Shown: positions 51,166 to 61,337, counted from the stretch's first letter. The stretch is 64,000 bases of DNA from JBMNGW01 sp050950025 (GCA_050950025.1 JBMNGW010000002.1:59117-123116), one strand, 5' to 3'. The notes: generated from the letters alone by a model not told the origin. Numbers and translations: made by a program.

Positions 51166-52152
51166 TTAGTTCAAAGGTGGAACTTCGGGATACCCTAGCA
51201 CATCGGGGATGAGCTTCCTGTACATCTCATACTCTTGGCGAGCATAAGCTTGAATTTCGGCAGGCTCCATCCAACCGGGGGTGAAACCGTTGGCTTTCAG
51301 CATCCCTTGGTAACCGTCGGAGTTATAGGCTTTCCTCATCCCTTCCAACAGGGTGTTAAACACGCTGTCGGGAGTGTTTTTGGGAACACCAAAGGCCAAC
51401 CAAACCAGAACACTGACATCATAGCCAAGTTCCTTGGCAGTCGGAATTTCTGGGAACAGACCAAAGCGGTCATCAGAGAAGACAGCCAGGATTCTCAAAT
51501 CGCCGTTTTGTACCTGAGCACGAACTTCGGCTGCAGAAGCGACAATAGAATCAATGTGTCCGCCCATCAAAGCTGTGATGGAAGGAGCGGCGCCTTCAAA
51601 CGGAATGTGGTTAAATCTGACACCGGTTATTTTCTCAAACTGAGCCGCTGCCAAATGCCACACTGCACCGGTTCCCGAGTTACCAACGGTAATCTGTCCG
51701 GGGCGTGCTTTTACTTCGGCAATAAAATCGTCAAAGTTTTTGTACTTCGAATCGGCTCTGACAATGATGGCTGCCGGGTGGTGAGCAACACGTGCCAAGA
51801 ATCTGAAATCGTCAGGTGTTACTTCGGCGTTTCCGGCCGGCTTCAGCTGAGCGATATCAACAGGCAAGTGGGTAATAACATAGCCATCGGCAGGAGCTGC
51901 TGCTCCGTACGAAATACCGATTCCTCCGCCGGCTCCCGGACGGTTCTCAACAGTTACCGGTACTCCCAGAGCTTGTTGCAGCCCCGGAGCAATGGTGCGA
52001 CAGTTAAGATCGCTTGATCCGCCTGCACCCGCTTGCACAACAATAGTGATTGGCTTGCTCGGGTATGTATCGGCTTGCGCCTGAGCAAACAATGGTGCTC
52101 CAATGAGGACGCCAACGAGCGCCACAATAAGTGCAACATACGTTTTCTTCAT
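51166..52152 (-). CDS. TTT substrate-binding protein (TctC/Bug family)
   Basis: 328 residues with a signal peptide ending LFAQAQA. YPSKPITIVVQAGAGGSSDLNCR, VENRPGAGGGIG and VNHIPFEGAAP-like FNHIPFEGAAPS are the Bug signatures. It catches the carboxylated substrate of the second TTT system. It is the first gene of the operon tctC-tctB-tctA-aldolase-DapA-like. GGAGAGAAAGG lies before the ATG, and a pair of GntR-like half palindromes lies about 55-80 bases ahead. Confidence 0.9.
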   Translation of the reverse strand: MKKTYVALIVALVGVLIGAPLFAQAQADTYPSKPITIVVQAGAGGSSDLNCRTIAPGLQQALGVPVTVENRPGAGGGIGISYGAAAPADGYVITHLPVDIAQLKPAGNAEVTPDDFRFLARVAHHPAAIIVRADSKYKNFDDFIAEVKARPGQITVGNSGTGAVWHLAAAQFEKITGVRFNHIPFEGAAPSITALMGGHIDSIVASAAEVRAQVQNGDLRILAVFSDDRFGLFPEIPTAKELGYDVSVLVWLAFGVPKNTPDSVFNTLLEGMRKAYNSDGYQGMLKANGFTPGWMEPAEIQAYARQEYEMYRKLIPDVLGYPEVPPLN

Positions 52153-52206
52153 CCTTTCTCTCCTTTACAGTTATCTCCCCTAATCTGGGAGATTCACCTA
52201 TAATTA

Positions 52207-52232
52207 TCAGACATAAGTATTATTGTCTGACA
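52207..52232. promoter_or_regulatory. Inverted operator-like repeats before the second TTT operon
   Basis: TCAGACA (52207-52213), ten bases, TGTCTGA (52224-52230). The right arm is itself part of TGTCTGACA, a near-perfect 9-base dyad of the yGTM/KACy type bound by FCD-GntR proteins. No such regulator is next to it; the nearest on this strand is at 46598. Confidence 0.5.
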
Positions 52233-52650
52233 TTTGCTGTTTGTCAACACAAAACCTTCCTTTTCACAATTTGGTTTGAAGGTCTGTATATTCTTAATAT
52301 AAAATGAATTAATTGCAAACCCCATTCCCCTCATGCTCTTGTCTCCCCAGAACAAGATGTTTTCATATTTGGTTTTCTGTTTTCACACATGATGTTAAAA
52401 CACTTTTTGCCCGTTGTCAAATTCTTTTTTTACCTTCTTCTGTAATGCCGCTGGTACGTATCGACTCACTAACAACGACAAAAATGCTCCTTGTGGTTGT
52501 TCCCCTTTGCCTCCTATGATATATTATTCCGTATTGAAGTCAAAAGTAAGTTATACCTCACCAAATAATTATCATTTGATTTTTACTTTTTTCACCCCTA
52601 TATTTGGCTTTGGAAGGAGACATCCCCTGTAAGCCAAGGGAAAGACCAGT
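52233..52650. other. Intergenic region without a recognised gene
   Basis: Between the divergent tctC and antiporter genes. It is AT-rich near 52290-52320. A minus-strand frame is open from 52523 to its stop at 52395-52397 (about 42 codons with ...VSRYVPAALQKKVKKEF) but has no ATG and I do not recognise it. Promoters for both neighbours must lie here; I could not fix a convincing -35/-10 pair for the antiporter gene. Confidence 0.4.
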
Positions 52651-53877
52651 ATGCAAGCATTAGCTAAAACAATAGTTGTTCATGAACATGCAAACATAAT
52701 TCTCTTGTTTGCCCTTATTCTCACCGCCGGGTTTTTAATGACCCGCATTACCAAGCTCGCCCGCCTGCCCCATGTATCGGGTTACTTAATTGCCGGCATG
52801 CTTATCGGCCCCAGCGCTTTGGGATGGGTAGATGTGCAAACGGTGGAGAGTTTAAGTGTGGTCACCGATATTGCCTTGGCCATTATCGCCTTCTCCGTCG
52901 GCCGTTATTTCAAAATTTCAACACTTAAGTCCAACGGGGGAAAAGTTGTCGTCTTGACCCTCTTTGAATCGCTGATGGCGGCCCTCTTTGTTACTTTGGG
53001 TATGCGCCTGCTATTTCACCTCGATTGGCCTTTCTGTATTTTATTGGGCGTTATTGGTTCGGCTACCGCACCGGCAAGCACTGTGATGACAATTCGCCAG
53101 TACCGAGCTCAAGGCAATTTTGTTGATACCATCTTGCAAGTAGCCGCCTTGGATGATGCTGTGGCCCTGATTGCTTTTTCCATTTGTACTGCCGTTCTTC
53201 AGTCTATGGGAACGGGAACCATCAGCAGTGCCACCCTTTTGATACCTATTTTGAAAAATGTGGCTTCGCTGGTACTTGGCTTTGGGGGAGCTTTTTTGCT
53301 GAAATATTTGATTGCCAAACGCAATTCAGACGATCACAGGCTCATAGTGCTGATGTTCACCATTTTGGGCCTTTCGGGGTTCTGTTCCCTGCTTTCCATC
53401 AGTCCACTGCTTTCTTGCATGCTGTTGGGAGCCACGTATACCAATATCAGCGACGATGTTAAAGTCTTTAAATTGCTTAACTTTTTTGCCCCTCCGGTCC
53501 TGCTGACATTCTTTGTCGTTTCGGGAATGAAGCTCGATGTCACCTTATTGAGAACTACCGGTATTGCCGGAGTTGCCTACTTTTTTATTAGGATTGCCGG
53601 AAAATACACCGGAGCATACTTGGGAGCAGTTACCTGCTCCATGGAAGACAATATTAAAAAATACTTGGGGATGGCCCTTACTCCTCAAGCGGGAGTTTCC
53701 ATCGGATTGGCAGCTTTGGGACAACGCCTTTTGACTGCCGATATGGCTGCTCTATTAAATACCATCATCCTCTCTAGTGCTGTGCTGTATGAGATTACGG
53801 GGCCGGCTTTAGCTAAAGCGGCTATGGTCCTTTCAGGCTCAATTGAGAAAGGGGCTGAAAAAGTCTCCGAGTTATAA
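52651..53877 (+). CDS. Cation:proton antiporter, CPA2 family
   Basis: 408 residues, about 12 membrane helices. HVSGYLIAGMLIGPSALG near residue 48 is the classical entry signature of Kef/NapA-type exchangers, and ALDDAVALIAFS near 168 carries the Asp-Asp pair that binds cation and proton. There is no C-terminal TrkA-N domain, unlike KefB/KefC, so a Na+/H+ or K+/H+ antiporter of the NapA sort is likely. The stop overlaps the convergent EamA gene by six bases. Confidence 0.85.
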   Translation: MQALAKTIVVHEHANIILLFALILTAGFLMTRITKLARLPHVSGYLIAGMLIGPSALGWVDVQTVESLSVVTDIALAIIAFSVGRYFKISTLKSNGGKVVVLTLFESLMAALFVTLGMRLLFHLDWPFCILLGVIGSATAPASTVMTIRQYRAQGNFVDTILQVAALDDAVALIAFSICTAVLQSMGTGTISSATLLIPILKNVASLVLGFGGAFLLKYLIAKRNSDDHRLIVLMFTILGLSGFCSLLSISPLLSCMLLGATYTNISDDVKVFKLLNFFAPPVLLTFFVVSGMKLDVTLLRTTGIAGVAYFFIRIAGKYTGAYLGAVTCSMEDNIKKYLGMALTPQAGVSIGLAALGQRLLTADMAALLNTIILSSAVLYEITGPALAKAAMVLSGSIEKGAEKVSEL

Positions 53878-54813
53878 TCTATTTTTAGTCGGACTTTGTA
53901 CCAAGGCTATGCCAATGGCAACGGCAGCCAAAGCGATAAGTAAAGAAAACTGGAAAATCTTCTCTTTAAGAACCACTGTTGAGAGCAATGTTCCCACTAC
54001 CGGAATAAGAAAGTTGAAAACGGTAATGGAGCTCATTTTGTTATGCTTTAACAATGCTGCCCAAATGGTGAAAGCCACCGAAGAAATCAGTGCCAAATAG
54101 AGTAACAACACCCAACCGCCCACAGTCGAGCCCAAAATAGGTGCTCCCATTACTACTGCTGAGACCAAAAGGACAACCCCGCCGATTGTCAGTTGGAAGC
54201 CCGTCAGGATAACTGGGGTAATCCAGCTGCTAATACGTTTGCTGTACAATAAGGCCACAGAGTTAACCAGTGATGAAATAACGATAAACCCCTCTCCTCT
54301 TAAGGCCATTTGCAACCCTATTTTAGGCTCAAAATTAACCAGCACCACCGCTGCAAAGCCGATAAGAACCCCAGCCCCTTTTTTGAGCGTCAATTTATCA
54401 TCACTATAAAACAGGTGTGCCAACACAGCGCTGAAAAAAACAGAAACAGAGTTAAGAATTGAGCTTTTGGCCGCTGTAGTATAGGAAACTCCCACGTAGA
54501 AAAAATAGTAATGAATCGTTGTTTGCGACACTCCCAAAAGGGCAATCTGTGCCCACATCCGCTTGGTCAATGAACTAATCTTCTGTGTTTTTCCGCCCCC
54601 AATAAAGAGGTTTAACAGTAACACCAACAATCCAGCCAATGTAAAACGCATACCGGCAAACATCACTTTAGCCGCTGTATCGTCTGCTCCGACCCCAAAC
54701 AATTCATATCCCGATTTTACTGCGACAAAGGCGCTGCCCCAAAGCGTAGTGCACAGGATGGCTAAAGGGACGGCCACCAGAGGGTTTGAAAGAAGTGTTG
54801 ACGGTTTATTCAT
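53872..54813 (-). CDS. EamA/DMT-family transporter
   Basis: 313 residues with ten helices in two EamA repeats: ILCTTLWGSAFVAVKSG opens the first, and SSVAFTIWAALLKHNKMSSITVFNFLIPV the second-repeat end. The ligand is unknown. It overlaps the HAD phosphatase gene by eight bases on the same strand, so the two are co-expressed. It resembles the YdcZ/RhaT-like metabolite exporters more than the EamA at 22071. Confidence 0.8.
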   Translation of the reverse strand: MNKPSTLLSNPLVAVPLAILCTTLWGSAFVAVKSGYELFGVGADDTAAKVMFAGMRFTLAGLLVLLLNLFIGGGKTQKISSLTKRMWAQIALLGVSQTTIHYYFFYVGVSYTTAAKSSILNSVSVFFSAVLAHLFYSDDKLTLKKGAGVLIGFAAVVLVNFEPKIGLQMALRGEGFIVISSLVNSVALLYSKRISSWITPVILTGFQLTIGGVVLLVSAVVMGAPILGSTVGGWVLLLYLALISSVAFTIWAALLKHNKMSSITVFNFLIPVVGTLLSTVVLKEKIFQFSLLIALAAVAIGIALVQSPTKNRL

Positions 54814-55543
54814 TGCTGTTCTCCACTAGACGTAAACAGTACTGATAGGCTTTTTGTAGACTTCCTTGGCGATACACTGAAATGTCCTCATTATGACTAT
54901 TGAGCATATTGTCAGTCACTAAAAAATGATCCATTCCCATCCGAGCGGCAACCATATCTTCGGTAACATCATTGCCTATCATCAGCGCCTGTTGAGCCTT
55001 TAAGCCCATCCGCTTTAAAATTTGCTCATAATATGCACTGTTTGGCTTGCAAAAAGAGTACTCTTCATAGGTGGTAATGATATCAAATTGGGATTCTTTC
55101 AATCCAGCCCATCTAAGGCGCTGGATGGTTGCTGTTTTGGGAAACACGGGATTAGTGGCCAAAACAAGGGGAATGGTATGTTCATTTAAGAGATTCACAA
55201 GATAAGCGGCCCACGGTGTTTGTTTGGTTGCCTGTTGCAATTGGGGAAACTGCGTTTGGTAAAACGTCTCAAAAACGGGATGCCACTTCTTTTCTTCAAT
55301 GCCTAAAAAGGAGCTAAAAACTTCGGCAAAGACTTTTTCGTTGGTCATTCTCCCATTATTGGCTTGCATGGCACGTATTCCCTGCTGCAAGGCCAAGGTT
55401 GCTTTTTGCACGGGCCAAAGTGCTTGTTGGGCACACGTTTCAAAAGCCGCCATATATAAAGAAAGGAATAGCTGATGGTCCATTGGAAGAAGAGTTCCGT
55501 CCAAATCTATCAGCACAGCCGACACCTTTTTTTTCATCCGCAT
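54806..55543 (-). CDS. HAD-superfamily hydrolase
   Basis: About 245 residues. DLDGTLL (nucleophile Asp and acid Asp) near residue 14, VLATNPV (motif II Thr), CKPNSAYYEQIL (motif III Lys) and MIGNDVTEDMVAARM (motif IV acids). The C1-type cap lies between motifs I and II, as in phosphoglycolate phosphatase or pyrimidine 5'-nucleotidase. Substrate unknown. ATGs at 55543 and 55537 are both possible; neither has a clear ribosome site. Confidence 0.8.
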   Translation of the reverse strand: MRMKKKVSAVLIDLDGTLLPMDHQLFLSLYMAAFETCAQQALWPVQKATLALQQGIRAMQANNGRMTNEKVFAEVFSSFLGIEEKKWHPVFETFYQTQFPQLQQATKQTPWAAYLVNLLNEHTIPLVLATNPVFPKTATIQRLRWAGLKESQFDIITTYEEYSFCKPNSAYYEQILKRMGLKAQQALMIGNDVTEDMVAARMGMDHFLVTDNMLNSHNEDISVYRQGSLQKAYQYCLRLVENSNE

Positions 55544-55643
55544 ATCGTATCGTTTCAAAAGAGGGCGGTCAACTCAGCTATGGGGTTCACCAAAACGACC
55601 GCTCTATGTAATATATAGGACAATCAATGTAAAAGGAGAGACC

Positions 55644-56933
55644 ATGAATCCATTGGCTCAAGAATTGAACGACATCTTAAACGGATCACTGGCAGCTGAA
55701 CTGCTCTCTGATTTTGGCAAGCGTATGTATTTTCCCAAAGGAATCATCAGCCAAACAGCAGAGGCTAACCAGCATGCCAGTACCTATAATGCCACTATTG
55801 GAATTGCTGCCACAAACGGCTTGGCCATGGGAATAGAGTCGATCCACACCGAATTTAACAACAACCTCAGTTATGATGATGTTTTCCCCTATGCTCCGAC
55901 TGCCGGGGAGCCCAAATTGCGGAAAATATGGCAGCAGCAAATGCAGCTTAAAAACCCCGCTTTGCAAGGCAAAAAAACATCACTGCCTGTTGTCACTGCC
56001 GGACTGACGCATGCCATCAATATTGCCGCCGCATTATTTGTCAACAAAGGGGATGTAGTCCTCATCCCCGATTTGTACTGGGGCAACTATGATTTGGTCT
56101 TTACCGAACAATTGCAGGCGAAACAAGTCCATTATCCACTGTTCGACCATAACCGATTGAATATTAAGGCTATGGAACAAGCTATCGATTCAGTACAAAG
56201 CGATAAACTTTTTGTGATGCTCAACTTCCCCAACAATCCCACTGGCTACACCCCCACCACAAATGAAGCACACGCCCTTGTTCAGATGCTGATAAAAAAA
56301 GCAGATGAGGGGAAAAAATTAGTTGTTTTCACCGATGATGCCTATTGGGGCCTCTTTTTTGAACAAGAGAGCTATACCCAATCACTGTTTGCTCTCTTAG
56401 CCGACGCTCATAAAAACATTTTAGCTATCAAAGGCGATGCAGCAACTAAAGAAGAGATGGTCTGGGGCTTTCGAGTTGCTTTTATTACATTCAACTCACT
56501 GGGTATGAACGATGAGCACTACGAAGCTCTGATTAAAAAAACTATGGGAATCATCAGAGGGGGCATCTCATCTTGTTCCAAACCGGCTCAGACGATTCTG
56601 CTAAAAGGGATGAAATCAGCTGTATATGCTGAGCAAAAGAGAAAAGCAATTGAAGAAATTGGCAAACGGTATACCAAGATGAAGGAAGTGCTAACCGCTT
56701 TTGAGTCCAACTCTCTTTTAAAACCACTGCCGTTCAACTCAGGTTACTTCATGTCTTTTATCTGTGCCGGTGATGCGGAAAAGCTCCGCCTTCATTTGCT
56801 GCACACCTATGGCATAGGGACGATTTCCATTAAAAGAATGTATTTACGGATTACTTTCTCCAGCATTGATGTTCTTCAAATGACTGATTTAGTTACCACT
56901 ATTTTCAAGGCGGCCCAAGAGGTATTCGCCTAA
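55644..56933 (+). CDS. PLP-dependent aminotransferase, class I/II fold
   Basis: 429 residues. YAPTAGEPKLRKIWQQ near 90, NFPNNPTGYTPT near 195 (substrate/PLP Asn), FTDDAYWGLFFE near 232 (PLP Asp and Tyr), and AIKGDAATKEEMVWGFRVAF near 270 with the Schiff-base Lys and the phosphate-binding Arg. This GDAATKEE variant differs from the usual S-x-S-K sequence and is seen in a subfamily of unassigned substrate. AAAGGAGAG precedes the ATG. The MerR regulator begins nine bases after the stop, so they form an operon. Confidence 0.82.
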   Translation: MNPLAQELNDILNGSLAAELLSDFGKRMYFPKGIISQTAEANQHASTYNATIGIAATNGLAMGIESIHTEFNNNLSYDDVFPYAPTAGEPKLRKIWQQQMQLKNPALQGKKTSLPVVTAGLTHAINIAAALFVNKGDVVLIPDLYWGNYDLVFTEQLQAKQVHYPLFDHNRLNIKAMEQAIDSVQSDKLFVMLNFPNNPTGYTPTTNEAHALVQMLIKKADEGKKLVVFTDDAYWGLFFEQESYTQSLFALLADAHKNILAIKGDAATKEEMVWGFRVAFITFNSLGMNDEHYEALIKKTMGIIRGGISSCSKPAQTILLKGMKSAVYAEQKRKAIEEIGKRYTKMKEVLTAFESNSLLKPLPFNSGYFMSFICAGDAEKLRLHLLHTYGIGTISIKRMYLRITFSSIDVLQMTDLVTTIFKAAQEVFA

Positions 56934-56942
56934 GTAAGGAGT

Positions 56943-57428
56943 ATGGTATTGAGTGATTCAACGTATCGCATTGGCGAGCTGGCCCGCAAAGCCAATATCA
57001 CCATCCGCACTGTCCGCTACTACGAAGATTTGGGCCTGCTAAAAACACAAAGCCGCTCCAACGGCGGGCAAAGGTACTACACCGATGCCGATCTCATCTA
57101 TCTTTTACGGATTCTACAGCTCAAACGCTACGGCTTTTCTTTGGAACAAATTGGCAAAATCATCCGCATGGGACCCGAAGATGCCTCCGGTCAAAAACGG
57201 CGGGTGGAGCTGTTGAAACAGTACCGCCAACAAATCTCCAAGACGTTAAAAAAACGGCGGGAACTTGATGAGCTCCTTGCTCAGATGCAATGGCATGTCC
57301 AGCAACTTGAAGCCATAAAAGAGGGATTTCAGTCCTGCCCCGGCTCCTCGTGTTTTGATTGCGAATTCAAAGAAAATTGCGAATTTTATGAAGGACCGGG
57401 AGCCTTGGCAAAAAGATCGACTAAATAA
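56943..57428 (+). CDS. MerR-family transcription regulator with a cysteine-rich tail
   Basis: 161 residues. The N-terminal MerR winged helix (YRIGELARKANITIRTVRYYEDLGLL) and a dimer helix (about 80-120) are standard. The C-terminus has CPGSSCFDCEFKENCEFY: five cysteines in 17 residues, which could hold a metal or iron-sulfur cluster or act as a redox switch. A TTG at 56949 has better spacing from AAGGAG and may be the true start. It follows the aminotransferase gene; its 3' end overlaps the convergent TIM-barrel gene by 43 bases. Confidence 0.85.
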   Translation: MVLSDSTYRIGELARKANITIRTVRYYEDLGLLKTQSRSNGGQRYYTDADLIYLLRILQLKRYGFSLEQIGKIIRMGPEDASGQKRRVELLKQYRQQISKTLKKRRELDELLAQMQWHVQQLEAIKEGFQSCPGSSCFDCEFKENCEFYEGPGALAKRSTK

Positions 57429-58267
57429 ATCCCCACATCCATTGCATGGTGAAGAAACGAACGGTGCAACTGCTGAGGCAAATGTTGGGTAAAGAACATA
57501 ACTTCGTACGTCAGCTCCCCTTGATACCCTATCTCTTTTAATGTCCTCATACAGATCTCCCACGGCACTGTTCCATAAAACGGCATCAAATGCTCATCAC
57601 TGTCGCCATGATTATCAGCGACATGCAAACAGCTGAGCCTGTTGCCTAAGGCTAAAAGGAACTGACGATGATCGACTTTCGCAAGGTGGGCATGACCAAA
57701 ATCATAACAAGCGCTGATTAAAGGCGAATCAAAGGCATCAATTAACGCAACAAGCTCTGAGGCCTGCGACGTATATTCGGGGATTTTGGTTTTACTGTAA
57801 TCAAGGTTTTCCAAGGCAATGGCAGTTCCTGCCTCTTTTGCTTTATTCACAAAAGGATGAAGCCAGTCAAGATTTTTTTCTAGCGACAAAGAGGGAGTGA
57901 CAAAATCAGTGGCAGCATGAAGCACCACATGCCCCACTCCCAGCTCACCCGCAATCTCAATACTCGCAAAGATGAGCTCATCCAATTGCCTGCCCTCTTC
58001 TTTTGCCATGCCAAAGCGGTCATGAGTGTAAGGGGCATGGGCTTGATGATATTCCAGTCCATACTGCTTCTGATACGATTGTAACTGCTTCACATAAGCA
58101 GATCTTTGAGGTCCTCTGAGAAGCGAATCCTCATTCATCATTTCACACAGATTCACATCCAGTAAGCAAAAACCTGCTTCTGCCAAAAAAGGGATGAATT
58201 CAATCATCGGAACTCTGGCTCTGTGACGGCGAGTTGAAATGATATTAGTTGAGGTGGCGACTCTCAT
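57386..58267 (-). CDS. Sugar phosphate isomerase/epimerase-like TIM-barrel protein
   Basis: 293 residues. VVLHAATDF, IALENLDYSK (metal Glu), ISACYDFGHAHLA (Asp, His), LHVADNHGDSDEHLMPFYG (His, Asp) and ELTYEV (Glu) match hydroxypyruvate isomerase or tagatose 3-epimerase-like barrels. It starts two bases after the stop of the UgpB-like gene, so it is the last gene of that importer operon and probably acts on the imported compound. Confidence 0.82.
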   Translation of the reverse strand: MRVATSTNIISTRRHRARVPMIEFIPFLAEAGFCLLDVNLCEMMNEDSLLRGPQRSAYVKQLQSYQKQYGLEYHQAHAPYTHDRFGMAKEEGRQLDELIFASIEIAGELGVGHVVLHAATDFVTPSLSLEKNLDWLHPFVNKAKEAGTAIALENLDYSKTKIPEYTSQASELVALIDAFDSPLISACYDFGHAHLAKVDHRQFLLALGNRLSCLHVADNHGDSDEHLMPFYGTVPWEICMRTLKEIGYQGELTYEVMFFTQHLPQQLHRSFLHHAMDVGIYLVDLFAKAPGPS

Positions 58268-58268
58268 T

Positions 58269-59631
58269 CTACTCCTTGTTCATCCGGTTATACTCTTCCA
58301 TAAACCCGTTAAGGACTGCCGAAAGATCTTTTACCGTCTGATCAATACTTTTGCCTTTCTCCAGCATCTCAATGATGGCATTTTGAATTTCGTAATAGGC
58401 TTGGTAGCCGTTGGGCCACCAGACGCTTTGCAGACGGGGATTGCTGTCATGCAACTGATTAATGGCAACGGCAAACAGAGGATGTTTGGCAATGTGGTCG
58501 GCAAATTCTTCTAATTCGTATGTCCCCTTTGCAACGGGGAAGTAGCCTGTTTGTTGATGCCAGTACAACTGGGAGCTCTCGCTCATCAAAAACTTTAAAA
58601 ACTCCCAAGAGGCAGCAGATTGGGCATCTTTACCATTGTCGAACAGGAAAATAGCGCCTCCGCCAACATTTACCCCTCCGGTTGCCTGCTCATCAACTTT
58701 GGGTAAATACCCCACTCCCACTGCAAACTCCCCCTCTGCTGCCTCAAGAACAGTGGAAAGAGAACTGGTGGAAGTGGCAAACATAGCCGTTTTTTGTGCC
58801 AAAAAAAGTTGTCTCACATCGGAAGTAACATTGCCCAGCCCCCCTAAGTCGTAGACTTCTTGCCACTTGCTTAAAAAAAGCAGCCAAGGTCCCTTCACTG
58901 TCAAAAAGTACTTTGGTGGGATTACCTTCATGTCCGTTCAGTTTATCAGTTAAATACGAGAGCCCTTTTTGCTGACCAATCCATGAGACCAACTCATATG
59001 AAGTCGGCACTCCGGCAAACCCATAACGTTCCACTTTGCCATCAGCTGAACGTTTTACCAACTTGGCGGCATAAAGAGCCAGTTCGCTTAATGTCTGCGG
59101 CGGTCGTTCAGGATCAAGACCCACCTCTTGGAAAGCATCTTTATTGTAATACAGCAAAATAGTGGAGGCATTAAAAGGCATGCCAATCATCTCTGATTTA
59201 TAGGTCATCGACAAAACAGCTGCCGGCAACAATTGATCCAAAGAGAATTCAGGATCTTTATCTACCAAGCTCTGGATGGAGACCACACTATGTGAATCAC
59301 GTACATCCATCACTCCTGTGGCATCAACTTGGGCTAAGTTGGGAAGGTTCTGAGCTCGTCCCGATTGCAAAGCGGCCCGCAGTTTAGTAGCGACATCGGC
59401 TGCTTTGCCTTGATACACTTCTTTGACAACAATCCCTTTTTCGGCTCCGATGCCTTGGTTGAACTGTCGAACCAACGTAGTGGTAGCATCACCAAGCAAT
59501 CCGCTGTTAGAATGCCAAAATTCCACTACCTGTTCATCACCTTTTTTCTCTTTGCTCCCACCGGCAAACAAAAGGGTTCCGATGAGAATCAAGGCGACGG
59601 TCACAACGATTTTATTTAATATCTGTTTCAT
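58269..59631 (-). pseudogene. UgpB-like ABC binding protein, one frameshift
   Basis: Start at 59631, signal peptide MKQILNKIVVTVALIL...LLFAGG without lipobox. EFWHSNSGLLGDA, MPFNASTILLYYNKDAF and GYFPVAKGTYE are typical of glycerol-3-phosphate and disaccharide binding proteins (family 1). The frame is lost near 58865-58880, beside a run of seven A on the plus strand, and continues as KWQEVYDLGG in another frame. Repaired, about 454 residues. The ligand is unknown; a glycerol phosphodiester or oligosaccharide is usual. Confidence 0.8.
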
Positions 59632-59650
59632 ACAAAGACTCCATTTCACT

Positions 59651-60466
59651 TCAGCCGACAATCGTCCCTTTGGTGATGCCGGCGACAATACCTTTACGCA
59701 GTAGTAAAAAGATAAGCAGGGAGGGCAGTACAAGCAAGGTGATGGCGGCGAATGTCGGACCAAAGTCGAGGTTCTCAGCATACCCAAGCATCGTGATACC
59801 TACCTGAACAGTTTCTCATAGCCGGGTCATTGGTGACCAATAAAGGCCATAAATAGAGATTCCAAATTGTCACAAATGAGTGCAGCCACAAGGTTAAAAC
59901 AATCGACTTGGTCAGTGGCAGCACCACCGAAACCAAGAACCTAAAATCGCTGCACCCATCGACTGAGGCCACTTCAATATAGGTTTTAGGGACCGTTTTA
60001 AACCCTTGGCGCAGCATAAACAACTGCACCGGAGCTAAAAGATACACCGACATAATTCCGCCATACGAATCAAGCAAGCCCATCCGACTGATTGTTAAAT
60101 AATTTTCAATAATCAGAGCATCTCCGGGAAGCATCATAGTTGCCAAAATAAGGAAAAAGAGGAAATTCTTCCCCGGAACCGGAAAAAAACCACCGCAAAA
60201 GCGGCAAAGATGGCAATAATCATCCGCAAAGAGGAACCGACAATACTCACTAAAAGCGAGTTGAACATAAAGCGGGGCAAAAGTGATTCAGTTAAAGCTC
60301 GCCTAAAATTATCCAGAGAAAAACTCTTGGGAAACAACAAAGGGGGAAAGGCAGAAAACTCTTTCAATGAAAAGAATGAGGCACTAAAAGCCCAGTAAAT
60401 GGGAAACAGAACAACTAACGCCAGTAATGTGGCTGTTATGGCTTTGGCGAGCTCTCCTTTTTTCAT
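59651..60466 (-). pseudogene. ABC permease (UgpE/MalG-type), two frameshifts
   Basis: Three frames in sequence: 60466 to about 60175 (MKKGELAKA...VVFFRFRG), then KNFLFFLILATMMLPGD to about 59820 containing the EAA loop (YIEVASVDGCSDFR), then VGITMLGYAENLDFGPTFAAI to the stop at 59651. The first break is at a CCCC run (60171-60174). Restored, it would be about 271 residues with six helices. It overlaps the partner permease gene by four bases. Confidence 0.78.
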
Positions 60467-61337
60467 TGGTAGAACACCCCTCTGCGCTCAAAGCGAAATG
60501 CCAGGAAAATCAGGATAAATGTAAGAGCAAAGACAATGACGCTGATAGCCGAGCCTTTGCTGTAATTGCTTGAGACAAAACCCTCCACATACATCTGATA
60601 AACAAGTGTTTGCGTCGATTTTTGGGGCCCGCCGGCAGTCATCACCATCACCGGAGCTCCCAATAACATGCTATCGCGTAAGCGGGTGCTGAAAATAAAA
60701 AGAATCGTGGGAGAAATCAACGGCAGTTGAATACGGAAAAATGTAGCTAAAGCACCCGCCCCTTCCATTTGAGCCGATTCAATTAGTTGGGGAGGAACAC
60801 TGCGTAAAGCCCCCAGCAACAGAAGAAAATCGAGGCTTAAGGCCATCCACACTCCCAACAACACGATAGTCAACATTGCCCATGCAGGATCATCAAACCA
60901 CTGAATACTCAGGCCCAGAAGATAGTTCACCACCCCAATAGTCGGGTTAAACAGTGCTTTAAAAATGAGAGCCGAAGAGCTCATTGCCACTGCCATCGGC
61001 AACATAAACAGTGTTTCATTAAAAGCTGTCAGTCGCCTTTTTTTATAGACCAACAACGCTGCAATCATGCAAAAAATCAAATCCAAAGGGATGAACCAAA
61101 GGGCAAATTTGAACGTGTTGGCAAGGCTAAGGAGGAAGTTAGAGTCTTTAAAAAGACGCCTAAAATTATCAAAACCGACAAACTCAACAATCTTGCCGAA
61201 AAATTAACAACGGAGAGGCTGTTGATTACCGTTTTGAAAAAAGGACGGTAGCTAAACAGATAGGCCAACAGCAAAGCCGGCAGCAGATACAGGTAATATG
61301 TCATGCGCCTAAATGGGGCGTGTAAAGAACGTTTCAT
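60463..61337 (-). pseudogene. ABC permease (UgpA/MalF-type), one frameshift
   Basis: The start is MKRSLHAPFRR at 61337. Frame one covers the first helix up to VVNF; then the run AAAAA on the plus strand (61199-61203) should have one more base, and the second frame goes on with GKIVEFVGFDNFRRLF, PLDLIFCM and to the end. The EAA loop reads LIESAQMEGAGALATFF. Six helices. It is the first gene of the importer operon; no ATPase gene is near, so a shared MsmK/UgpC-like ATPase must serve it. Confidence 0.8.

Noticed and set aside
51235..52017. A 260-codon open frame antisense to the TTT binding-protein gene
   Set aside because: The opposite strand encodes a full Bug-family protein with signal peptide and ribosome site; the antisense product has no recognisable features and no ribosome site.
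52395..52523. Short minus-strand gene in the tctC-antiporter gap
   Set aside because: About 42 codons without ATG, no family recognised. Recorded only as part of the intergenic entry.
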